Source: Coprococcus ammoniilyticus
GTDB taxonomy: Bacteria; Bacillota; Clostridia; Lachnospirales; Lachnospiraceae
NCBI RefSeq assembly: GCF_025567345.1
Contig: NZ_JAOQJS010000005.1
Span: forward strand, 62,001 to 126,000
Length of the DNA: 64,000 nt
Reading direction: 5' to 3'
Positions 17,198 through 26,670 of this stretch are shown here, piece after piece. A program made the translations under genes and the position numbers. Under the pieces are notes generated by a model, which was given only the letters and a program-made list of their open reading frames with translations, was not told where the DNA came from and did not search any database. Position 1 is the first letter of the stretch; every line of letters starts with the position of its first letter.

Positions 17198-17383
17198 ATG
17201 GCTAATCCAAATATTCCAAAAGATCCTGTTATGCTCCTCAGCTTTATTAATATGAAGCTTCGTGATTTTTATCCGAGTCTGGATGAATTATGTACGGATC
17301 TGGATCTGAATGTAAATGATGTTTCCGAAAAACTGGCATCTGCCGGTTTTAACTACGATGGAAAATTAAATCGATTTATCTGA
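17198..17383 (+). CDS. DUF4250 small protein
   Basis: 61 residues, matching the DUF4250 family common in Firmicutes: NIPKDPVMLLSFINMKLRDFY, then a C-terminal half resembling a small helical DNA-binding fold (LDELCTDLDLNVNDVSEKLASAGF). Function unknown. The ribosome site AAAGGAGG is followed by TTTTCCACC just before the ATG; GG-A-GG could pair with CC-A-CC and partly hide it. A single-gene unit with a terminator at 17438-17484. Confidence 0.85.
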   Translation: MANPNIPKDPVMLLSFINMKLRDFYPSLDELCTDLDLNVNDVSEKLASAGFNYDGKLNRFI

Positions 17384-17437
17384 TAAAATGCTTCTAATTC
17401 AAAGAAAATAACTATTTTATCCTATTGCAAAAGGAAC

Positions 17438-17484
17438 GCCGGCAAATCTCTAACCGGGTATTTACCCCACAGAAATCTGCCGGC
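17438..17484. terminator. Bidirectional terminator between DUF4250 and the AI-2E permease gene
   Basis: GCCGGCAAATCTC / (G)AAATCTGCCGGC inverted repeat with some mismatches, between convergent genes; the minus-strand side is followed by TTCCTTTTG. Confidence 0.65.
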
Positions 17485-17545
17485 TTATTCTATCACATAA
17501 AGCTACACTATATGTGCCCTGTCATTTCTGAATATGCTACGTTTC

Positions 17546-19033
17546 CTACATTTGATCATCTTTGTCGTCATCACTGCTCTGTTTTTCCGCTTCATGCTTC
17601 GTTGCTGCCAACTGATCGTCAGCTTTCTCTGCATGCATCACTTTCTCAATCTGCTGATAAAGCTTCTTCGCATGCCTCTTTGCTTCGCGATCTGCCTTTG
17701 CGGCTGCTTTTTCCTCCGGAGTTTTTTTATGAAAACGGATATCCTCCTCTTCCTCTGTCAGATAGATTGGCTTTCCGGTTTCTTCATCGATCCGTTTGAT
17801 CCGCTCAAATTCCGAGGACACCGATACCATATGCTTCTTTTCCAGCTTGTCGGTACATGTCTTATTGATATACATGTAGATACATGCAAATACCGGAACA
17901 CCCAGTAACATTCCGTAGAATCCGAAGATACCACCGCCTACGATAACCGCGGTCAGAACCCAGAAGCTGGAAAGTCCCGTTACATCACCAAGGATCTTTG
18001 GTCCTAAAATATTTCCATCAAACTGCTGAATACACAGGATCATGATAAGCAATATGATACTCTTGATCGGATCTGCGATCAGAACAATAAACACACATGG
18101 GATCGCACCGATGATCGGACCAAAAAACGGAATTACATTTGTCACACCAATGATAACACTGATCAGCAATGCATATGGCATATCTACGATCGTTGTCAAA
18201 ATAAATGTTATAATCCCGATTATGATCGAATCCACGATCTTACCATTGATAAACTGACTGAATATCTTATTTACACTTGCAAGTCCATCCAGAATGATAT
18301 TCGCGTTTTTCAGTTTAAACAGTGCATAGACGATTTTCTTGCCTCTGGAAGCCAAATATTCCTTATTCGCCATCACATAGATAGATGCTACAATACCGAT
18401 CAGGAAATTATAAATGAACTTCAATCCGCCCACAACACCGGAGCTGATATTCAATACAATCTTATCCAGATTCGGAACAACATCTGTATTTACCCATTTC
18501 TGTAAGCGGTCATATACAGTGTTTACGACATTCATTACCATTTCTTCGGATTCGCCAAGGTTCTTGAATTTATCATAAATGGTATTGATCGCCTTCATGA
18601 TATTATTATAGTAATTATCCATATTGGATATAAGAAGATTGATACTGTCGATGACCTGTGGCACTACCATCCAGATCAAACCCGTGAGCAGACCAAGGAA
18701 CAAAATGATCGTTATAATGATCGATATGGCTCTTGATACATGAAACAGTTTTTTCTTGTCTTTGATCACCCGATCCTGTAAGATCGTATGACACAGGCGA
18801 TCAAAAAAGATAAGCACCGGATTCAACAAAAAAGCGATCACAAAACCAATTATAATCGGTGCTGCCGCCCCGGTTATCGTATCCAGTACCTTCCGAAAGC
18901 CTGTCCACTCCTCCAATATCTTATTAAATACAAGCGCTGCTGCAATTACCAGAAATATGATCGTTCCCGCCTTAAACAGCCGTCTTTTTTTTTCATTTCC
19001 CAATTTTGTCTGATAACCTTTCCCTTTCCGCAT
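17546..19033 (-). CDS. AI-2E family transporter (UPF0118, YdbI/PerM-like)
   Basis: 495 residues. The membrane domain (~20-410) has the family layout: two N-terminal helices, a long amphipathic region with VVPQVIDSINLLISNMDNYY, then helices with NVIPFFGPIIGAIPC and LGDVTGLSSFWVLTAVIVGGGIFGFYGMLLGVP, the conserved end. A C-terminal ~90-residue charged tail (KKTPEEKAAAKADREAKRHAKK) looks coiled coil and is longer than usual. The substrate is unknown; relatives are linked to AI-2 export or Na+/H+ exchange. The ribosome site is weak. Confidence 0.85.
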   Translation of the reverse strand: MRKGKGYQTKLGNEKKRRLFKAGTIIFLVIAAALVFNKILEEWTGFRKVLDTITGAAAPIIIGFVIAFLLNPVLIFFDRLCHTILQDRVIKDKKKLFHVSRAISIIITIILFLGLLTGLIWMVVPQVIDSINLLISNMDNYYNNIMKAINTIYDKFKNLGESEEMVMNVVNTVYDRLQKWVNTDVVPNLDKIVLNISSGVVGGLKFIYNFLIGIVASIYVMANKEYLASRGKKIVYALFKLKNANIILDGLASVNKIFSQFINGKIVDSIIIGIITFILTTIVDMPYALLISVIIGVTNVIPFFGPIIGAIPCVFIVLIADPIKSIILLIMILCIQQFDGNILGPKILGDVTGLSSFWVLTAVIVGGGIFGFYGMLLGVPVFACIYMYINKTCTDKLEKKHMVSVSSEFERIKRIDEETGKPIYLTEEEEDIRFHKKTPEEKAAAKADREAKRHAKKLYQQIEKVMHAEKADDQLAATKHEAEKQSSDDDKDDQM

Positions 19034-19257
19034 TCAAAACCCAACATCGGATATGTCGTTTCATTCCATTCCTGTAACAACACATCAATGGATTTATTCT
19101 TACATATAATTATAAACAACCTGAAAAAATTATATACTGTTTCAAAAAGTCAAGCAATAGCATTTCCTATTTTTAATAGATTTAACCATGACTTTACCAA
19201 ATCCAAAATCGTTCAAAAAATGAACCTTAAATAACCCTATATTTTTGAAAAAAGCAT

Positions 19258-19285
19258 TGTCGATATCTGGGTTACATAGTAAAAT
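19258..19285 (+). promoter_or_regulatory. Promoter of the nfeD-SPFH operon
   Basis: TTGTCG (19258-19263), 16-bp spacer, TAAAAT (19280-19285), about 80 bp before the NfeD start. Confidence 0.5.
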
Positions 19286-19364
19286 AGTGACATGTTTAAG
19301 GGTTCTTAACAAACCACAAAACTTATTTTGCCTAAGACCGGGGAGGCATAAAGGAGGTGTTCTT

Positions 19365-19814
19365 ATGGAAAATGAATTAATCTGTCAATTAATTATCTGG
19401 TCCGTTATCTTTATGGTCTGTATAATTATCGAAATCATTACTCTCGGACTTACAACCATCTGGTTCGCGGGAGGAGCTTTGGTATCTGCGATCTCTGTAT
19501 TCTTTGGTACATCACTGATCATCCAGATATTGATCTTTGCAGTTATTTCATTAGTTCTTCTGTTTACTACAAGGCCTGTGGCTTTAAAACATTTCAAATT
19601 ATCCGATATGGAAAAAACAAATGTTGAAAGTCTGGTCGGCAAACAGGTGATCGTATCTGAAACCATTGATAATCTAAAGGCTACCGGGCAGGTAAAAGTA
19701 AATGGTCTCGAATGGACCGCACGTGCTGCTGATGAAACTGATATTATTCCCCAGGGAACCGAAGTCACGATCAATGAGGTTTCCGGCGTAAAACTTATTG
19801 TCAGCAGAATATAA
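19365..19814 (+). CDS. NfeD-like membrane protein
   Basis: 149 residues: three or four hydrophobic segments (~8-82) with the GLTTIWFAGGALVSA motif of short NfeD proteins, then a C-terminal OB-fold beta domain (GKQVIVSETIDNLKATGQVKVNGLEW...). Short NfeD proteins bind SPFH partners and influence membrane domains or protease action. The start at 19365 is set by AAAGGAGG; the frame is open further upstream but without a start signal. The stop lies 54 bp before the SPFH gene, a well-known gene pair. Confidence 0.88.
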   Translation: MENELICQLIIWSVIFMVCIIIEIITLGLTTIWFAGGALVSAISVFFGTSLIIQILIFAVISLVLLFTTRPVALKHFKLSDMEKTNVESLVGKQVIVSETIDNLKATGQVKVNGLEWTARAADETDIIPQGTEVTINEVSGVKLIVSRI

Positions 19815-19868
19815 TTTATTTAATTTTACAGATACTATATCTGTCGCCACTTAAAGGAGGTACTTATT

Positions 19869-20804
19869 ATGGATTCACCACTCACATGGCTGGTAATTAT
19901 CTTAGTATTCATTGCTATCATTATTATCTGCAGCACAATCAAGATCGTCCCACAGGCACATGCTTACGTTATCGAACGTCTGGGAACCTACTGCGGTACA
20001 TGGTCCGTAGGTCTTCATATGAAAATGCCTATTATCGATAAGATCGCACGTCGTGTTACCTTAAAGGAACAGGTTGTAGACTTCGCTCCACAGCCGGTTA
20101 TCACGAAAGATAACGTTACAATGAGAATCGATACTGTCGTTTTCTTCCAGATCACAGATCCAAAGCTTTTCTGCTATGGTGTTGAAAATCCGATCATGGC
20201 AATCGAAAACCTGACAGCCACTACTCTCCGTAACATTATCGGTGATCTCGAACTTGACCAGACACTGACATCCAGAGAGACGATCAACACAAAGATGCGT
20301 GCTACCCTGGACGAAGCAACTGATCCTTGGGGCATCAAGGTAAACCGTGTTGAGCTAAAGAATATTATCCCACCTGCAGCGATTCAGGATGCCATGGAAA
20401 AACAGATGAAGGCAGAACGTGAAAGACGTGAACAGATCCTGAAAGCAGAAGGTGAAAAGAAATCTGCAATCCTTATTGCAGAAGGTAACAAACAGTCCGT
20501 TATCCTGGAAGCAGAAGCCGAGAAGCAGTCACAGATCCTTCGCGCAGAAGCTAAGAAGGAAGCAACGATCCGTGAAGCTGAAGGTCAGGCACAGGCTATC
20601 CTCGCTGTACAGCAGGCAAATGCAGACAGTATCCGTCTCTTAAATGAATCTGCTCCATCTAATCAGGTTCTTACGATCAAGAGTCTGGAAGCATTCGCAA
20701 AGGCTGCTGACGGCAAGTCAACCAAGATCATTATTCCATCTGATATTCAGGGTGTTGCAGGACTTGCAACTTCATTATCGGAATTAGTAAAAACAGAGAA
20801 ATAA
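19869..20804 (+). CDS. SPFH/band 7 protein (stomatin-like, QmcA type)
   Basis: 311 residues: one N-terminal membrane helix (~6-25), band 7/PHB domain (~28-190; VPQAHAYVIERLGTY, PQPVITKDNVTMRIDTVVFF, TLRNIIGDLELDQTLTSRE), then an Ala/Glu-rich coiled coil (~190-265) and a C-terminal oligomerisation part. This matches QmcA/paraslipin and forms an operon with NfeD. Such proteins make large membrane scaffolds. AAAGGAGG precedes the ATG. A strong terminator follows. Confidence 0.9.
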   Translation: MDSPLTWLVIILVFIAIIIICSTIKIVPQAHAYVIERLGTYCGTWSVGLHMKMPIIDKIARRVTLKEQVVDFAPQPVITKDNVTMRIDTVVFFQITDPKLFCYGVENPIMAIENLTATTLRNIIGDLELDQTLTSRETINTKMRATLDEATDPWGIKVNRVELKNIIPPAAIQDAMEKQMKAERERREQILKAEGEKKSAILIAEGNKQSVILEAEAEKQSQILRAEAKKEATIREAEGQAQAILAVQQANADSIRLLNESAPSNQVLTIKSLEAFAKAADGKSTKIIIPSDIQGVAGLATSLSELVKTEK

Positions 20805-20837
20805 GATTGAACTGATTCATTGGTAATATTAAAAACT

Positions 20838-20896
20838 GCCACTGTCAGAATGAAACCGTTATTGGGTAACCATTCTGATAGTGGCCGTTTTTATTT
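20838..20896. terminator. Bidirectional terminator between SPFH and nfo
   Basis: Arms GCCACTGTCAGAATG (20838-20852) and CATTCTGATAGTGGC (20871-20885), one wobble, followed by CGTTTTTATTTT on plus and AGTTTTTAATATT on minus. Confidence 0.88.
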
Positions 20897-20914
20897 TATC
20901 TGTTATCCTTACAA

Positions 20915-21757
20915 TTACTCCATGCTTTCATCCGCCCAGCTCTTTATCATTGCTATCTCTCTTGCATATCCGGCATCATCATTTGGTGTTTCTAAGATAA
21001 ACGGTCTGCCTGCAAGCAATGGATGCGTTACGATCCGTTTTAATGCTTCTGCTCCGATCTCACCCTCTCCGATCTTCTGATGTCGGTCTTTGTGTGAATC
21101 TCTCACATTCATGCTGTCATTTAGATGAACAGCCTTTAAGCGGTCAAGTCCGATGATCTGATCAAACGTGTGAAGTACACCATCCAGATCTTCCACAAGA
21201 TCATAGCCACCATCCCATGTATGACAGGTATCAAAGCATACCCCGATCTTATCCTTGCAGTCAACAAGCTCTATGATACGTTCCAGTTCTTTAAAATTTC
21301 TTCCGACTTCCGAGCCTTTGCCTGCCATTGTTTCAAGTAATACAACTGTACTCTGAGTCGGTTTGATCGCATGATTTAATGCGTCAGCAATTACCGGTAT
21401 GGCTTCTTCTGCCCCCTGACCAACATGTGCGCCCGGATGGAAATTATAATAATTTCCCGGAAGATACTCCATCCGCTCCATATCATCCTTTAAGATATTC
21501 CATGAGAACTCCCGAATATCCGGTTTTGCTGCACAGACATTCATCGTATATGGTGCATGTGCGACCAGTTTTCCAAAATGATGCTCCTCCATCAGGGAAC
21601 GTAACCGTTCCGCATCTGCCAGATCGATCTCTTTCGCCTTTCCGCCCCGTGGATTTCTTGTAAAAAATGCAAATGTATTTGCACCAAGTTTTAATGCCGC
21701 CTTTCCCATCGCCTCAAAGCCTTTGGAGGACGACAGGTGATTTCCTATATATATCAT
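20915..21757 (-). CDS. nfo: Deoxyribonuclease IV (AP endonuclease, Nfo)
   Basis: 280 residues of the AP endonuclease 2 TIM-barrel family. Metal-ligand motifs are present: GNHLSSSKG, VAHAPYTMN, NFHPGAH, LLETMAGKGSEVG, CFDTCHTWDGGYDL, VHLNDSM, HQKIGEGEIG and LETPNDD. The enzyme incises DNA 5' to abasic sites during base-excision repair. GAAGGAG precedes the ATG. It lies downstream of the aconitase-family gene but is separated from it by a terminator, so it is expressed on its own. Confidence 0.93.
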   Translation of the reverse strand: MIYIGNHLSSSKGFEAMGKAALKLGANTFAFFTRNPRGGKAKEIDLADAERLRSLMEEHHFGKLVAHAPYTMNVCAAKPDIREFSWNILKDDMERMEYLPGNYYNFHPGAHVGQGAEEAIPVIADALNHAIKPTQSTVVLLETMAGKGSEVGRNFKELERIIELVDCKDKIGVCFDTCHTWDGGYDLVEDLDGVLHTFDQIIGLDRLKAVHLNDSMNVRDSHKDRHQKIGEGEIGAEALKRIVTHPLLAGRPFILETPNDDAGYAREIAMIKSWADESME

Positions 21758-21784
21758 GTTGTTTCTCTCCTTCTTATAATATAA

Positions 21785-21814
21785 ATATGGCTATGTCATA
21801 AGACATAGCCATAT
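21785..21814 (-). terminator. Terminator of the aconitase-family gene
   Basis: Perfect ATATGGCTATGTC / GACATAGCCATAT arms with a 4-nt loop, then a T-rich sequence on the minus strand. Confidence 0.85.
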
Positions 21815-21906
21815 TTGTGAAACCACCAGCAGCGGTTTCAACGTTTTTACAACTTCCACTTATAGGTAGGACTCACCTTGTAAGGAAATTATTATATTAG
21901 AATACC

Positions 21907-24198
21907 TTAGTTGTTCTTATAGTAGTTGATCAGGCAGCCATCCATGATGATCTGTCTCTCATCATCGGTCAAGCTTCCAAGCTTCAGGTCTAATTCCTTG
22001 AAGTCTTTATTTACCACATATGCCTTGATGATCTCATTCTTATTCTGAACAGCCTCACGGATACCCGGAATAAATACATAATCATCATTATCAAATGCGA
22101 AATCTTCCTCCATGATGAATGGAAGCATACCCCAGTTGATCAGGTTGGATCTGTAACGCTTTGTTGCATATTCCTTAGCAATATTTGCCCAGCCGCCAAG
22201 TACCTTCTGGCAGGAAGCAGCCTGCTCTCTGGCAGAGCCGTCACCCGGCTTTACAGCAAAGATCGTACTGCCGTAACCGGTATTGGAACCTGTGATCTCA
22301 CGATCTGCAAATTTTGCTTTGATTTCTTTCATCATAGGCTTCATGGATTCATCTGCCTTGCAGAAGCATCCAAGTTCTTCTCTCTTCTTCTCAACTGCCT
22401 GAATTGCCTTTGCACGGCCTACATATTCAGGATCTTTTCTGGATAAAGTGAACTCAGCAAGTCCAAGCGGATTTGAACGATAGGAAGATGTCTCACCAGA
22501 TGGAATAAGTTCATCTGTAGTTGTTACAGGATCGTTAATAACAGATGCAACCTTTAATAACAGGTTATCTGTCAGTGCGATCATCTCCGGCCAGTCTTTG
22601 ATATTCGGACCAAACTTGATCTCAACAGATGGATCAGCCTTGCCGACACCATTGTAAACTCGTCTGTCATAAATGCTCTTATCGAAGAAATATTTCTGTC
22701 CCTTGTATTCAACATCCAGATCTGTAGCTGCTGTAAGGTATCCCTTGTTAGCTGCTGTCGCTGCGATCGATCGTGCATCCATAAGTGCAACGGATGAGAT
22801 CTGACCATTCTGAATCTTGGAACCTTCACGGTTCGGGAAGTTTCTGGTTGAATGACGGATTGATAATGCATTATTTGCAGGTGTATCTCCGGCACCAAAG
22901 CAAGGACCGCAGAATGCTGTCTTAACGATCGTACCTGTCTCGATCAGGTCAGCCAGTACACCGTTCTTTGCAAGCTCCATATAGATAGGAGTTGATGCAG
23001 GGTATACAGATAATGTAAATTCATCTGCACCGATGCTTCTTCCACGGATGATATCCGCTGCCTGACAGATGTTCTCGAATCCACCACCGGCACATCCGGC
23101 AATGATTCCCTGTTCTACATATAACTTGCCATCACGGACTTTATCCTTTAATGTGAAGTCAACCTTACCGTCCAGACTAACCAGTGCGCGCTTCTCGCAG
23201 TCGTCTAAGATGTCCATCAGGTTTGCATTTAATTCTTCAATTGTATATGTATTGCTTGGATGGAATGGCATAGCGATCATTGGTTTTACCTTTGACAGAT
23301 CCACATATACAACGCCATCATAGTAAGCAACTGGGCCCGGATTCATTTCCTTGTATGCTTCCGGTCTATAGTGTGTATCATACCACTCCTTGATCTTCTC
23401 ATCTGTCTTCCAGATAGAGGACAGGCAGGTTGTCTCGGTTGTCATTACATCGATACCGATACGGAAATCAGCAGATAATTTATCAACACCAGGTCCTACG
23501 AACTCCATTACCTTATTCTTAACATAACCACACTGGAAGGTTGCACCGATGATCGCAAGAGCAACGTCCTGAGGACCTACTCCCTTTGCAACTTCTCCGT
23601 CCAGATAGATTGCTACTACACCGGGCTTAGCTACATCGTAAGTTCTGCATAAGAGCTGCTTTGCAAGCTCTCCGCCGCCTTCGCCGATCGCCATTGTACC
23701 GAGCGCACCATAACGGGTATGGCTGTCAGAACCAAGGATCATTGCACCACATTCTGCAAGCATTTCTCTTGCGAACTGATGGATAACAGCCTGATGAGGC
23801 GGAACATAGACACCACCGAATTTCTTTGCGCAGGAAAGGCCAAACATGTGATCATCCTCATTGATCGTACCACCAACTGCACATAAGGAGTTATGACAGT
23901 TTGTAAGGACATAAGGAATCGGGAATTCTTTCAGTCCTGAAGCTCTTGCTGTCTGGATGATACCTACAAATGTTATATCATGAGAGGTCATCTTATCGAA
24001 TTTAATCTTAAGATTGTCCATATTGTCAGATGTGTTGTGCTTCTCCAGGATACCGTATGCCATAGTATTCTTTGCAGCTTCTTCCTTGGATGGAGCTGTA
24101 CCTAACTTCTGTGTAAGGATCGCATTTGCATCGGCATTGTCTTCTACAAGCTCTGTGCCATTTAAAAGATAAGCACCATTGTCAAATAATTTAATCAT
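21907..24198 (-). CDS. Aconitase-family hydratase
   Basis: 763 residues with the aconitase catalytic domain followed by a swivel domain. Iron-sulfur ligands are likely in IAGCAGGGFENIC and FCGPCFGAGDTPAN; substrate motifs include LGSDSHTRYGALGTMAIGEGG and the late SNTGYGSTIF region. It differs from classical AcnA/AcnB and resembles the YbhJ-like hydratase group frequent in Clostridia, so the reaction (citrate/isocitrate or another hydroxy-acid) is likely but not proven. The start at 24198 is chosen for AGGAGGAAATAG; the frame runs 13 codons further up with no signal. Monocistronic. Confidence 0.85.
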   Translation of the reverse strand: MIKLFDNGAYLLNGTELVEDNADANAILTQKLGTAPSKEEAAKNTMAYGILEKHNTSDNMDNLKIKFDKMTSHDITFVGIIQTARASGLKEFPIPYVLTNCHNSLCAVGGTINEDDHMFGLSCAKKFGGVYVPPHQAVIHQFAREMLAECGAMILGSDSHTRYGALGTMAIGEGGGELAKQLLCRTYDVAKPGVVAIYLDGEVAKGVGPQDVALAIIGATFQCGYVKNKVMEFVGPGVDKLSADFRIGIDVMTTETTCLSSIWKTDEKIKEWYDTHYRPEAYKEMNPGPVAYYDGVVYVDLSKVKPMIAMPFHPSNTYTIEELNANLMDILDDCEKRALVSLDGKVDFTLKDKVRDGKLYVEQGIIAGCAGGGFENICQAADIIRGRSIGADEFTLSVYPASTPIYMELAKNGVLADLIETGTIVKTAFCGPCFGAGDTPANNALSIRHSTRNFPNREGSKIQNGQISSVALMDARSIAATAANKGYLTAATDLDVEYKGQKYFFDKSIYDRRVYNGVGKADPSVEIKFGPNIKDWPEMIALTDNLLLKVASVINDPVTTTDELIPSGETSSYRSNPLGLAEFTLSRKDPEYVGRAKAIQAVEKKREELGCFCKADESMKPMMKEIKAKFADREITGSNTGYGSTIFAVKPGDGSAREQAASCQKVLGGWANIAKEYATKRYRSNLINWGMLPFIMEEDFAFDNDDYVFIPGIREAVQNKNEIIKAYVVNKDFKELDLKLGSLTDDERQIIMDGCLINYYKNN

Positions 24199-24266
24199 TC
24201 TATTTCCTCCTGATTTGTTGGTGATTCTTTTTCTCATTTTGTCAATCGCTGTTTATTTTAACACAA

Positions 24267-24296
24267 ATCGGCATAGTTGTGAACAACTATGCCGAT
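24267..24296 (-). terminator. Terminator of the transglutaminase-like gene
   Basis: ATCGGCATAGTTG / CAACTATGCCGAT perfect arms with a 4-nt loop, then TTTGTGTTAAAAT on the minus strand. Confidence 0.85.
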
Positions 24297-24318
24297 GAAA
24301 GTTTTCATTATTATATTT

Positions 24319-25500
24319 TTAATCATCCTGCTTCAACCGGAACCCCGAATGAGCACCACTGCTTTTATTCTGTGAAGCACTTTCAGAAAGATCCGCAGTC
24401 TGAGGTTGTTCATGATTCATGATAGTCTCATCTACGTTCTCTGCCATCTGTGTTGTATATGGTGCTGTCTGATAGTCCGTGACCGCATTTTCATTCGCCG
24501 GAACGGTCGCTTCATCTGTAAATGCACCTGTAACCACCTGCATTCTCTTATGGAGTTCTTCCATTCTCTGCGCTTCCTCCTGTGCTTCCAGACGGGCTTT
24601 CTCTAACTTCTTCCGTTTCATCTTCCGGTCAAGCAGCCAGATATATAATGCAAACCCTGCTGCGATCACTCCGATGATCGACCAGATCATGATCGCATTA
24701 TAATTCGGGAACATTCTATAATATTCCGCTGCCGTCTTTCCTGTCACATCCATAGAAACTTCTGCATCGGAACCGCCATGATCATGTCCCTGCCAGTCCG
24801 CATCAGATTTAAGGAAATAATCATATCCGACATTCTGTCCACCAAGATCATCCCATGTCAGATCGATATTATACCAGTGTCCATCCACCTGAACCCGATT
24901 CCACAGATGCTCGGATTCCAGTCCATAACCGTATTCACAGGTAACAGGGACTCCGGCCTTTTTCATAATGATATAAAATGCCAGCGCATATCCGTTACAT
25001 GCCGAATCTCCTCTGTACAGAGTATTACATGCACCACCGGATGAGCGGTTATATTCATTATGTAAGATAATATAATCATGTACCGCTTTCACTTTCTCGT
25101 AATCTGACAGCCCCTTTATCTTCCCCGAAATCTGACCGGAACGGATAAATACAAGAAAGCTTTTTAACCGGCTCATATGACTGATCCTTACCGCTACCTT
25201 TTCTCCACCTGAATCCGGCGTATATACATAAGAAAATGCATAGAATTCTCCACCTGCATACATATTCTTTTCCATCAGCTTGTCAAGGACCGACTGATAA
25301 TCCATATACGGTTCCCCTGTTGTCTTTAGCGTAACCGTATTCTTATACCTTGAAGCGGCTGTTGCTACTGCATCATTGATCTCTTCGTATGTTGACAGTC
25401 TTCCTGTCGATACCGGCAGCATCTTTAAAACGACACAGTAAACAATAAACAACAGAATGATTCCCTCAATTACGATCTTTACTTTTTTCCCCTTTGACAT
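24319..25500 (-). CDS. Membrane-anchored transglutaminase-like protein
   Basis: 393 residues. An N-terminal membrane helix (~10-28) holds an extracellular papain-fold domain with the Cys-His-Asp triad visible in GDSACNGYALAF, SEHLWNRVQ and NIDLTWDD. A second membrane helix (~265-285) is followed by a cytoplasmic charged coiled coil (KMKRKKLEKARLEAQEEAQ) and an acidic, Gln/Ser-rich tail. It probably acts on cell-surface peptides or proteins as a protease or cross-linker. The ATG at 25500 has GAGGAG; the frame extends 13 codons up without a signal. Substrate unknown. Confidence 0.82.
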   Translation of the reverse strand: MSKGKKVKIVIEGIILLFIVYCVVLKMLPVSTGRLSTYEEINDAVATAASRYKNTVTLKTTGEPYMDYQSVLDKLMEKNMYAGGEFYAFSYVYTPDSGGEKVAVRISHMSRLKSFLVFIRSGQISGKIKGLSDYEKVKAVHDYIILHNEYNRSSGGACNTLYRGDSACNGYALAFYIIMKKAGVPVTCEYGYGLESEHLWNRVQVDGHWYNIDLTWDDLGGQNVGYDYFLKSDADWQGHDHGGSDAEVSMDVTGKTAAEYYRMFPNYNAIMIWSIIGVIAAGFALYIWLLDRKMKRKKLEKARLEAQEEAQRMEELHKRMQVVTGAFTDEATVPANENAVTDYQTAPYTTQMAENVDETIMNHEQPQTADLSESASQNKSSGAHSGFRLKQDD

Positions 25501-25792
25501 TTTTCTCTCCTCTTTTTTTACATTCTTGGTGCGATTCATTATACCTCATTTTTCATTATGACGAAATTCTGTTATCTGCACTTTTCCGTCTTTTATTCGT
25601 TCAAATTTCTTCTCTTATTTACAAAAAAATTTTTATTTACTTCTTATTTATACATGATATAATAAAAAAGTCTACGTTTTATTAAGAATTTTTTTCAATA
25701 AACCTTCTATTTGTCTGAAATAATAGGGGAAATCATTTCTATATTCATTCTGACATATCGATGCGTTTATAGTCACAAGGAGAGATTAAAAA

Positions 25793-26368
25793 GTGAAAGA
25801 TACGATTGAGATCAGATGGCATGGCCGGGGCGGCCAGGGTGCCAAAACTGCTGCTCTGCTGCTTGCAGACGTAGCTTTTAAAACAGGAAAATACGTTCAG
25901 GGTTTTCCGGAATATGGTCCGGAGCGAATGGGTGCGCCGATCACTGCTTATAACAGAATCAGCAGCGATCCGATCCGCGTTCATTCCAATATCTACACCC
26001 CACAGTATGTTGTTGTCGTTGACGAGTCCCTCTTGGAATCCGTGGATGTAACCGCCGGATTAAAAGAAGATGGTGCGATCGTCATTAACACCCCAAAGAC
26101 ACCGGATGAGGTTCGTCCTCATTTAAATGGCTACAAAGGAAAAGTTTATACATTAGATGCCCGGGAGATCTCGATGCAGACACTCGGCAAGAACTTCCCG
26201 AATTCTCCTATGCTTGCTGCTATCGTTGCAGTCAGCGGTATCATGGAGCAGGATGATTTCCTTGCAGATATGAGACTTTCCTATCAGCACAAATTTGCAA
26301 AGAAGCCTGAGGTTATCGATGGAAATATGAAAGCCCTTGAGCTTGCATTTAAGGAGGTAACCAAGTAA
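25793..26368 (+). CDS. 2-oxoacid:ferredoxin oxidoreductase, gamma subunit
   Basis: 191 residues of the gamma/catalytic subunit family: IRWHGRGGQGAKTAALLLADVAF at the N-terminus, then QGFPEYGPERMGAPITAYNRIS. It starts with GTG at 25793 behind AAGGAGAG. It is the first gene of a four-gene unit (gamma, delta, alpha, beta) that oxidises pyruvate or a branched 2-oxoacid to the acyl-CoA while reducing ferredoxin. Its stop overlaps the delta start (TAATG). A TATAAT box lies near 25657 with a fair -35 upstream. Confidence 0.9.
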   Translation: MKDTIEIRWHGRGGQGAKTAALLLADVAFKTGKYVQGFPEYGPERMGAPITAYNRISSDPIRVHSNIYTPQYVVVVDESLLESVDVTAGLKEDGAIVINTPKTPDEVRPHLNGYKGKVYTLDAREISMQTLGKNFPNSPMLAAIVAVSGIMEQDDFLADMRLSYQHKFAKKPEVIDGNMKALELAFKEVTK

Positions 26369-26670
26369 TGAGAACAGATATCAGCAGAATACATGAAAAA
26401 AGTAAATATACAGAAATCACACCCGGTAACCATGTGTACGGCGGTGGTACTTCCAAAGCATTTAACACAGGTGAATGGAGAACTGCTACTCCCGTCATAG
26501 ATGAGAGCAAATGTGTACACTGTCTGTTATGTGCACCGGTCTGTCCGGACAGCTGCATCCCGGTCGTAGGCGGCAAACGTCTTGACTTCGATCTGAACCA
26601 CTGCAAGGGCTGCGGTATCTGTGCTTATCAGTGTAAGTTTGGTGCTATTACGATGAAGGAGGGCAAATAA
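26368..26670 (+). CDS. 2-oxoacid:ferredoxin oxidoreductase, delta (ferredoxin-like) subunit
   Basis: 100 residues. Two 4Fe-4S motifs are complete: CVHCLLCAPVC at ~50-60 and CKGCGICAYQC at ~79-89. It passes electrons from the TPP centre to external ferredoxin. AAGGAGG sits inside the end of the gamma gene and the start overlaps its stop, so translation is coupled. The alpha gene begins directly at its stop. Confidence 0.92.
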   Translation: MRTDISRIHEKSKYTEITPGNHVYGGGTSKAFNTGEWRTATPVIDESKCVHCLLCAPVCPDSCIPVVGGKRLDFDLNHCKGCGICAYQCKFGAITMKEGK